This document shows, piece after piece, positions 1 to 4,409 of a stretch of 5,479 nt of DNA. The notes beneath the pieces are model-generated. The model saw only the letters and a program-made list of their open reading frames with translations, searched no databases and had not been told where the DNA came from. Numbering within the stretch: the first letter of the stretch is position 1; every line of letters begins with the position of its first letter. Origin of the DNA: an uncultured Clostridia bacterium (GTDB taxonomy: Bacteria > Bacillota > Clostridia > Christensenellales > Borkfalkiaceae); assembly GCA_946628865.1 (NCBI GenBank), contig CAMOXE010000088.1, positions 1 through 5,479 of the forward strand, given 5' to 3'. The position numbers were made by a program, and so were the translations under genes.

Positions 1-443
1 ACGAGCCGCAAGGCGGCGGTGGAAATTCCGAAACCGCCGAAATGATACGCTCGGCTTTCAGCGAAGACAAAATGACTAACGTTACCGTCGATATACAGAT
101 GGAAGGAGAAGAGGTTGTAAACACCGTGAAATTCTTCGACGGAAAGGCGTTTGCCGTAGTGGACGGCGAAACGCAAGAGGTTGAAGGAACTTTTGTCGAC
201 ATTATAGGCGAAGAAGCCGCAACTGCGATTTTATATAATACGGAAGCGTTTGAAGAGTTAGTCGACGGCGGCTACGGATATATGGAAGAAAGCGACGACG
301 GAGCCTTATCCATAGTATTGTATATCTCAGGCGGGTACGTCGAAAAAATGTTTATCGAGCAAGTCTCGATAAACGACGGAGAAAGGACGACGGAGATTGC
401 GCTCCAAATATTCTTCCGCGATTACGGCACCACGGAGTTCTAA
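1..443 (+). CDS. 3' end of an unrecognised acidic protein, possibly a lipoprotein (5' partial)
   Basis: The reading frame is open from base 3 to the TAA at 441-443, so about 146 codons are visible and the start lies left of the window. The ATG at 42 is probably internal: no Shine-Dalgarno precedes it, and the frame continues upstream through a Gly-rich, low-complexity stretch (EPQGGGGNSETAE). Such a stretch resembles the flexible linker that follows the lipidated Cys of Gram-positive lipoproteins, but the signal peptide and lipobox would be outside the window, so this is inference. The rest is strongly acidic, with alternating hydrophobic and polar residues (for example NVTVDIQMEGEEVV and VKFFDGKAFAVVDG) that suggest beta strands. 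No transmembrane segment or catalytic motif is visible. I do not recognise the family. A strong hairpin terminator follows, so it is probably the last gene of its own transcript and unrelated to the str operon. Confidence 0.6.
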   Translation, partial: EPQGGGGNSETAEMIRSAFSEDKMTNVTVDIQMEGEEVVNTVKFFDGKAFAVVDGETQEVEGTFVDIIGEEAATAILYNTEAFEELVDGGYGYMEESDDGALSIVLYISGGYVEKMFIEQVSINDGERTTEIALQIFFRDYGTTEF

Positions 444-479
444 GGATATTCGGATAGGTATTGATTTTCCTAAAAACGC

Positions 480-520
480 AAAGCGATAGCCTTAAAACGG
501 GGCTATCGCTTTAAAATTTC
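480..520 (+). terminator. Intrinsic terminator after the upstream gene, probably bidirectional
   Basis: A perfect 12-bp stem, AAAGCGATAGCC (480-491) with GGCTATCGCTTT (501-512), encloses a 9-nt loop and is followed by a modest T-rich tail (AAAATTTCTT). On the opposite strand the stem is followed by a run of five Ts (the A-run at 472-476), so it may also stop transcription from the right. It lies 36 bp after the stop codon at 441-443 and isolates that gene from the str operon. Confidence 0.8.
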
Positions 521-605
521 TTAGTTCGGCAAGACCTAAACCGTATTTTGCTTACTAAAATCGTCAAAAATATTTATTTTATAAGAAATAATCGCGTAAA
601 AAAAG

Positions 606-634
606 TTGACTATATTTTTAAAAAGTGCTAAAAT
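606..634 (+). promoter_or_regulatory. Sigma-A type promoter, likely the str operon promoter
   Basis: The -35 box TTGACT (606-611) is separated by exactly 17 bp from the -10 box TAAAAT (629-634), and a TG at 626-627 gives an extended -10. The surroundings are very AT-rich, including A-runs just upstream of the -35. Transcription would begin near 641, giving an untranslated leader of about 375 nt before rpsL. A second TATAAT at 640-645 has no -35 at the right distance. No better promoter was found between here and rpsL. Confidence 0.65.
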
Positions 635-640
635 CTTCAT

Positions 641-668
641 ATAATGGTATCAAAATGCGAGCCATTAT
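641..668 (+). promoter_or_regulatory. Hairpin at the predicted 5' end of the rpsL leader
   Basis: ATAATGG (641-647) can pair with CCATTAT (662-668) around a 14-nt loop. The helix would form at the very start of the predicted transcript and abuts the left arm of the inverted repeat that begins at 669. It may protect the 5' end or take part in leader folding; the role is inferred. Confidence 0.3.
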
Positions 669-953
669 TTTAGCCGAATGAAAATAAGAGTGAACCCGCC
701 CCAAGCCGTGTCTTTTGCGCCCTTTTCGGCGAGTTCTCGCGTAATGAATTGGTATTCTATTCCGCTCGTCATCACCAAAAATGACGTCAAAATACATCGG
801 CTATGGGTGCAACGCATTAAAACGTCTCAATTTCGCGGGGATTTTAGTAAAGGCGAATGAAGGCGTATACAAATACGTCGAATGAGAATTTGCGTAAAAG
901 GCACCGAAATTCAGCCGTTTTAACGAGTTTAATCTTGTTTTCATTCGGCTAAA
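669..953. repeat. 285-bp block bounded by a perfect 16-bp inverted repeat (MITE-like element or closed RNA domain)
   Basis: The arm TTTAGCCGAATGAAAA (669-684) is the exact reverse complement of TTTTCATTCGGCTAAA (938-953). A TA dinucleotide sits at 671-672 and again at 950-951, so a core element starting GCCGAATG and ending CATTCGGC would be flanked by TA, as for IS630/Tc1-type miniature elements. The core word CGAATGA recurs inside at about 854 and 879. Internal hairpins include GCGA/TCGC (729-740), CGTCAT/ATGACG (767-786) and CGTAT/ATACG (864-877). No convincing gene lies inside: the 60-codon frame at 678-860 starts within the arm, lacks a ribosome binding site and resembles no family. The block lies between the likely promoter and rpsL, so it would be transcribed. 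It could be a non-autonomous mobile element or a leader RNA domain closed by a 16-bp stem; the sequence alone does not decide. Confidence 0.55.
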
Positions 954-966
954 CTATGCTTTCTTT

Positions 967-986
967 AAACGGGTTAGGGCCGTTTT
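967..986 (+). promoter_or_regulatory. Small hairpin just upstream of the rpsL ribosome binding site
   Basis: AAACGG (967-972) can pair with CCGTTT (980-985) around a 7-nt loop, followed by one more T and then CAGAATATTTC. The tail is too poor in T for a good terminator. CCGTTTT also occurs at 915-921, so AAACGG has two possible partners, which would allow alternative folds ahead of the rpsL start. Confidence 0.3.
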
Positions 987-1018
987 CAGAATATTTCATC
1001 AAAATAAGGAGGTAAAAA

Positions 1019-1390
1019 ATGCCAACTATCAATCAGTTGATCAAACACGGCAGAGTAACGGCTACGGAAAAGAGTAAAGCCCCGATTCTCAACAATTGTC
1101 CTCAAAGAAGAGGCGTTTGTCTTTCGGTTACTACGACTTCTCCCAAAAAGCCGAATTCCGCTCTTCGTAAGATCGCAAGAGTAAGATTGACGAACAAGCA
1201 GGAAGGTACTATCTATATTCCGGGCGAAGGCCACAACCTTCAGGAACACAGTTCCGTACTTATCCGCGCCGGCAGGGCAAGAGATTTGCCCGGCGTTCGT
1301 TATCACATCATCCGCGGCACTTTGGATACTGCGGGCGTTGCAAAGAGAAAACAGGCGAGAAGTAAGTACGGCGCGAAGAGGCCTAAATAA
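1019..1390 (+). CDS. rpsL: Small ribosomal subunit protein S12
   Basis: S12 sits at the decoding centre of the 30S subunit and helps set decoding accuracy. The 123-residue product aligns without gaps to E. coli S12 (124 aa). It keeps the hallmark segments PKKPNSALRK (42-51), GEGHNLQEHS (69-78), DLPGVRYH (89-96) and the QARSKYGAKRPK tail. Asp89, the residue methylthiolated by RimO in many bacteria, is present. Lys43 is wild type, but position 88 is Arg (AGA, 1280-1282) where most bacteria have Lys; K88R is a known streptomycin-resistance change. Other unusual residues are K60-Q61 and G63 (E. coli has G60-F61 and V63), S79, and A84 in place of Gly. The start is fixed by AAGGAGGT at 1006-1013. 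The N-terminus is the short form and lacks the insertion seen in Bacillus. Ile codons are ATC or ATT, never ATA. First gene of the str operon. Confidence 0.97.
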   Translation: MPTINQLIKHGRVTATEKSKAPILNNCPQRRGVCLSVTTTSPKKPNSALRKIARVRLTNKQEGTIYIPGEGHNLQEHSSVLIRAGRARDLPGVRYHIIRGTLDTAGVAKRKQARSKYGAKRPK

Positions 1391-1408
1391 TTTTTAAGGC
1401 AATATAAA

Positions 1409-1463
1409 CTTCGTTCCGCTTAGTTTCTTTAGTCGTAAACAAGAAACCGAAGCCCAATTTTTT
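1409..1463 (+). terminator. Possible attenuator or partial terminator after rpsL
   Basis: GTTTCTT (1423-1429) pairs perfectly with AAGAAAC (1441-1447), and CTTCG (1409-1413) can extend the stem with CGAAG (1448-1452) across a one-sided 9-nt bulge. A run of six Ts (1458-1463) follows after five bases. The T-run can instead pair with the A-run at 1470-1476. The loop is long and the spacing to the Ts is not ideal, so only partial termination is suggested. It would lower expression of rpsG, fusA and tuf relative to rpsL. Confidence 0.35.
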
Positions 1464-1477
1464 CTAAGCAAAAAAAT

Positions 1478-1613
1478 CCTACTTATCGGAAAATTCTGAA
1501 ACAGCTCGAAAAGTAGGCAGTACGGCGCTTTGAGTGCCGGAAGGTTCGCTCCCTATTATATAATAGGTTGTAGCGATAGCTGTACCGGGCAATGACCGAA
1601 AGATCGGTCGCCC
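1478..1613 (+). promoter_or_regulatory. Structured rpsG leader RNA, candidate S7 autoregulatory site
   Basis: Six helices can be drawn in 136 nt. CCTACTT (1478-1484) pairs with AAGTAGG (1511-1517). ACAGCT (1501-1506), in the loop of that helix, pairs with AGCTGT (1578-1583), forming a pseudoknot or an alternative fold. CGGCGC (1523-1528) pairs with GTGCCG (1534-1539). The perfect palindrome CCTATTATATAATAGG spans 1552-1567. GACCGA (1594-1599) pairs with TCGGTC (1604-1609), and GGGC (1587-1590) pairs with GCCC (1610-1613). In E. coli the rpsL-rpsG spacer holds the S7 repressor site, so S7 feedback is the natural hypothesis. No resemblance to a specific known leader family was recognised. A TATAAT inside the palindrome (1559-1564) lacks a -35 at proper spacing. 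Confidence 0.45.
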
Positions 1614-1626
1614 TAATAAAAAATTT

Positions 1627-1634
1627 AAAGGAGG
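1627..1634 (+). promoter_or_regulatory. Ribosome binding site that fixes the rpsG start
   Basis: AAAGGAGG lies 8 nt before the ATG at 1643. The in-frame ATG at 1592 is 17 codons earlier, has no such site and overlaps a hairpin arm, so 1643 is the start; the protein then begins MPRRG as S7 normally does. Confidence 0.9.
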
Positions 1635-1642
1635 ACAAAACA

Positions 1643-2113
1643 ATGCCAAGAAGAGGTAACGTACCCAAAAGAGACGTATTACCCGATCCGATATACGGCA
1701 GCAAGGTAATAACCAAACTCGTAAACCAGGTAATGCTTGACGGCAAGAAAGGCACTGCGCAGACGATAGTATACGAAGCGCTTGAAAAGGCGCAGGCTAA
1801 ACTTGGCGCCGAGCCGATGGATATATTCAATCAGGCGATGGCTAACGTAATGCCGCTGCTCGAAGTAAAAGCGAGGAGGGTAGGCGGCTCGAACTATCAA
1901 GTGCCTATCGAAATAAGACCTGAAAGAAGACAGACGCTTGCGATACGTTGGATAGTGGCGAGCGCGAGAAAGAGAAGCGATCGCGATATGAGCAACAAAC
2001 TTGCAAGCGAATTGATGGACGCATACAACAATACCGGCGGCGCAGTCAAGAAGAAAGAAGACACGCACAGAATGGCTGAGGCGAACAAGGCGTTCGCGCA
2101 CTATCGCTGGTAA
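1643..2113 (+). CDS. rpsG: Small ribosomal subunit protein S7
   Basis: S7 is a primary binder of the 16S rRNA 3' major domain; it starts head assembly of the 30S subunit and contacts E-site tRNA. The product is 156 residues, a normal bacterial length. It begins MPRRGNVPKRDVLPDP and keeps the conserved stretches VMLDGKKGTAQTIVY, VEVKARRVGGSNYQVP-like core (here LEVKARRVGGSNYQVP), RPERRQTLAIRWIV, and the C-terminal EDTHRMAEANKAFAHYRW. In E. coli, S7 also represses its own operon, which fits the structured spacer just upstream. fusA follows after only 14 nt, so the two are surely cotranscribed. Seven of eight Ile codons are ATA, in sharp contrast to rpsL, where none of nine is; this is odd for a highly expressed gene. 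The gene itself is complete and undamaged. Confidence 0.97.
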   Translation: MPRRGNVPKRDVLPDPIYGSKVITKLVNQVMLDGKKGTAQTIVYEALEKAQAKLGAEPMDIFNQAMANVMPLLEVKARRVGGSNYQVPIEIRPERRQTLAIRWIVASARKRSDRDMSNKLASELMDAYNNTGGAVKKKEDTHRMAEANKAFAHYRW

Positions 2114-2127
2114 TCAAGGAGACAACG

Positions 2128-4215
2128 ATGGCAAGACAATACGATTTACAGCACACCAGAAACATCGGAATAATGGCGCACATCGACGCGGGAAAGACGA
2201 CCACGACCGAAAGAATTCTGTTCTATACCGGAAAGACGCATAAACTCGGCGAAGTTCACGACGGCGCCGCGACTATGGACTTCATGGTACAAGAGCAAGA
2301 GCGTGGTATAACGATAGCGTCGGCGGCTACGACTTGTTTCTGGAAAGACAACAGAATCAATATAATAGACACACCGGGACACGTCGACTTTACGGTAGAG
2401 GTCGAAAGATCTCTGCGCGTACTTGACGGCGCGGTGGCTACGTTCTGCGCGAAAGGCGGCGTAGAGCCGCAATCCGAGACGGTATGGCGTCAGGCGGACA
2501 AGTATCACGTTCCGCGTATCGCCTACGTCAACAAGATGGATATCAACGGCGCGAACTTTGAAAACGCGGTAAACATGATGCGCGAAAGGCTTAAAGCCAA
2601 CGCGATGCCGATATGTTTGCCTATCGGAAAGGAAGATACCTTCTGCGGAATAATCGACCTCGTCGAGAACAATTCGATAATATATCACGACGACCTCGGT
2701 AAAGATTTCACGGTAGGACCTATCCCCGCCGAATACGCCGACAAAGCGGCAGAGGCAAGGCAGGCTTTAATGGAGGCTTGCGCCGAGCAAGACGACACGC
2801 TTATGGAGAAGTTCTTCGAGGAAGGCGAACTCTCCGTAGACGAGATGAAAATGGCGCTTCGTAAGGCTACGCTTTCGATGTCGATAGTGCCGGTACTTTG
2901 CGGTTCGAGTTACAAAAACAGAGGCGTTCAGCATCTTTTGGACGCGATCGTAGATTATCTTCCCAACCCCTTGGACGTAGACCACGTCAAGGGCATAAAT
3001 CCGGACACCGATCAGGAAGAAGAGAGAAAGACTTCGGACGACGAGCCGTTTGCGGGTCTTGCGTTCAAGATAGTAGCCGATCCGTTCGTAGGTAAACTCG
3101 CGTATTTCAGAGTTTATTCGGGACACCTTTCTTCGGGATCTTACGTTTACAACTCTACGAAAGGCAAGAAGGAGAGAGTAGGCCGTCTCGTTTTGATGCA
3201 CGCAAACCACAGAGAGGAAATAGAAGATATTTACTCCGGCGACATCTGCGCGATAGTCGGACTTAAAGACACTACTACGGGCGATACGCTTTGCGACGAA
3301 GATCATCCTATAATCCTTGAAAAGATGGAATTCCCCGAGCCTGTTATTCAGGTAGCGATAGAGCCTAAGACGAAAGCGGGTCAAGAGAAGATGACGCTTG
3401 CGCTTTTGAAACTCGCCGAAGAGGATCCGACGTTCAAGTTCTATACGGATAAAGAGACGGGACAGACGATAATCGCCGGAATGGGCGAACTTCACCTCGA
3501 GATAATAGTCGACAGATTACTTCGCGAATTCAAGGTCGAGGCTACCGTCGGCAAGCCGCAGGTTTCTTACAAAGAGACGTTCAGAAAAGCGGTTGAGGCG
3601 GAAGGCATGTATAAGCGTCAGTCAGGAGGTAAAGGACAGTACGGGCATTGCCGCGTGCGTTTCGAGCCGTTAGAGCCGGGACAGGGTTTCGAGTTCGTAG
3701 ACGAAACTGTCGGCGGATCTATTCCGAAGGAATATATCGAGCCTGTCAGAAAGGGTATCGAAGAGGCGTCGAAGAACGGTTTCCTTGCGGGCTATGAAAT
3801 GGTAGACTTCAAGGCGACGGTATACGACGGATCTTATCACGAAGTCGACTCGTCCGAAATGGCGTTCAAGATAGCCGGCTCGCTCGCGTTTAAAGACGGT
3901 ATGAAGAAAGCGAACCCGGTACTGTTAGAGCCGATAATGAAAGTCGAAATCGTTACTCCCGAAGACTACTTCGGCGACCTTATGGGCAACGTTTCCTCCC
4001 GCCGCGGAACTATTCTCGGCACGGAAGACAGAAACGGCTCTAAGGTTATCGATTGTTACGTTCCGCTTTCCGAAATGTTCGGCTACGCGACGGATTTAAG
4101 ATCGAGAACTCAAGGAAGAGGTCAGTTCACAATGCAGTTCGATCACTTCTCCGAGTGTCCGAAATCCATTGCCGAAAAGATTATTGGCGAACGCGCGGTA
4201 AAGCACGACGATTGA
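2128..4215 (+). CDS. fusA: Translation elongation factor G
   Basis: EF-G is the cytoplasmic GTPase that drives translocation of tRNA and mRNA and, with ribosome recycling factor, splits ribosomes. The 695-residue product has the normal length. GTPase motifs: P-loop AHIDAGKT (17-24), switch I RGITIAS (59-65), DTPGH (81-85) with catalytic His85, NKMD (135-138) and GSS (259-261). GMGELHLEI, typical of domain III, is present. Domain IV includes QSGGKGQYGH (498-507) and the tip motif SYHEVDSS with His571. The domain V end, TDLRSRTQGRGQFTMQFDHF, is intact. Start: AAGGAG at 2116-2121, 7 nt before the ATG, and 14 nt after rpsG. The TGA stop is followed directly by TAA. By eye the Ile codons are 21 ATA, 16 ATC and 8 ATT, with no ATA in about the last 90 codons. 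A second, synonymous copy of the last ten codons lies downstream at 4284-4313. Confidence 0.98.
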   Translation: MARQYDLQHTRNIGIMAHIDAGKTTTTERILFYTGKTHKLGEVHDGAATMDFMVQEQERGITIASAATTCFWKDNRINIIDTPGHVDFTVEVERSLRVLDGAVATFCAKGGVEPQSETVWRQADKYHVPRIAYVNKMDINGANFENAVNMMRERLKANAMPICLPIGKEDTFCGIIDLVENNSIIYHDDLGKDFTVGPIPAEYADKAAEARQALMEACAEQDDTLMEKFFEEGELSVDEMKMALRKATLSMSIVPVLCGSSYKNRGVQHLLDAIVDYLPNPLDVDHVKGINPDTDQEEERKTSDDEPFAGLAFKIVADPFVGKLAYFRVYSGHLSSGSYVYNSTKGKKERVGRLVLMHANHREEIEDIYSGDICAIVGLKDTTTGDTLCDEDHPIILEKMEFPEPVIQVAIEPKTKAGQEKMTLALLKLAEEDPTFKFYTDKETGQTIIAGMGELHLEIIVDRLLREFKVEATVGKPQVSYKETFRKAVEAEGMYKRQSGGKGQYGHCRVRFEPLEPGQGFEFVDETVGGSIPKEYIEPVRKGIEEASKNGFLAGYEMVDFKATVYDGSYHEVDSSEMAFKIAGSLAFKDGMKKANPVLLEPIMKVEIVTPEDYFGDLMGNVSSRRGTILGTEDRNGSKVIDCYVPLSEMFGYATDLRSRTQGRGQFTMQFDHFSECPKSIAEKIIGERAVKHDD

Positions 4216-4234
4216 TAACGTAAGTTAAAGGTTG

Positions 4235-4285
4235 TTTGCACCGCAAAAGACAGGTTACGCCAGATTTCGCAACGCGAAATGGTGG
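4235..4285 (+). promoter_or_regulatory. Two short hairpins in the fusA-tuf spacer
   Basis: TTTGC (4235-4239) pairs with GCAAA (4243-4247) around ACC. ATTTCGC (4264-4270) pairs perfectly with GCGAAAT (4274-4280) around AAC, with CCA (4260-4262) and TGG (4283-4285) as a possible extension. Neither is followed by a T-run, so they are not obvious terminators. They may be mRNA-processing or stability elements, or a remnant of a small palindromic repeat. The sequence is trapped between the two copies of the fusA tail. Confidence 0.35.
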
Positions 4286-4313
4286 GGAAAGAGCCGTCAA
4301 GCACGACGACTGA
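4284..4313 (+). pseudogene. Remnant of a second fusA 3' end (last nine codons plus stop)
   Basis: Read in the frame starting at 4284, this 30-base segment encodes GERAVKHDD and then TGA, exactly the C-terminus of the intact EF-G at 4186-4215. The two copies differ at six bases, every one synonymous: GGC/GGG, CGC/AGA (two changes), GCG/GCC, GTA/GTC and GAT/GAC. Both are followed by a second stop (TAA after the first copy, TAG after this one). Further upstream the match fades: Ala at 4269-4271 still aligns, but the four residues between do not. Only silent changes means both tails were once translated and selected, so this is best read as the surviving end of a replaced or deleted fusA rather than a simple recent slippage duplication. 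No start codon or ribosome binding site is associated with it. Confidence 0.6.
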
Positions 4314-4333
4314 TAGATAAAACAATTTAACGG

Positions 4334-4361
4334 TTATTATACCCGAAAAGGGTTTATAATA
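4334..4361 (+). promoter_or_regulatory. Hairpin and possible weak promoter before tuf
   Basis: TATTATACCC (4335-4344) can pair with GGGT-T-TATAATA (4350-4361) across the loop GAAAA, with one bulged T. The right arm includes a perfect TATAAT (4355-4360), but no good -35 is found 16-18 bp upstream (GGTTAT at 4332-4337 is poor). A separate tuf promoter is therefore possible but not established. The next 33 bases up to the ribosome binding site are almost pure A with few T, an unstructured run-in typical of strongly translated genes. Confidence 0.3.
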
Positions 4362-4409
4362 CAAAAATAAAACAAAAAAATAAAAAAATTAATTGGAGGA
4401 AAAAACACA

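Noticed and set aside
42..443. A complete 133-residue gene starting at ATG 42
   Set aside because: The frame is open to the left edge, and no ribosome binding site precedes 42, so the ATG is more likely internal to a longer gene.
782..789. TGACGTCA palindrome as a regulator site
   Set aside because: An isolated 8-bp palindrome is expected by chance and overlaps one arm of a local hairpin.
678..860. 60-codon frame on the + strand in the rpsL leader
   Set aside because: It starts inside the inverted-repeat arm, has no ribosome binding site and shows no recognisable protein features; best seen as chance coding within the repeat block.
986..1306. Minus-strand frame opposite rpsL and its ribosome binding site
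   Set aside because: Antisense shadow of rpsL with no ribosome binding site or recognisable family.
1559..1564. TATAAT as a separate rpsG promoter
   Set aside because: It lies in a perfect palindrome and has no -35 at 16-18 bp; the nearest TTGAGT-like box is about 23 bp away.
1592..1642. N-terminal extension of S7 from ATG 1592
   Set aside because: AAAGGAGG at 1627-1634 sets the start at 1643, and S7 proteins begin MPRR-; the extension overlaps a hairpin arm.
2146..3495. Long minus-strand frames opposite fusA
   Set aside because: They are shadows produced by fusA codon usage; Arg- and Tyr-rich with no domain features.
4213..4218. TGA read through as Trp in fusA
   Set aside because: The TGA is followed immediately by TAA, EF-G is full length at that point, and Trp is TGG elsewhere in the window.
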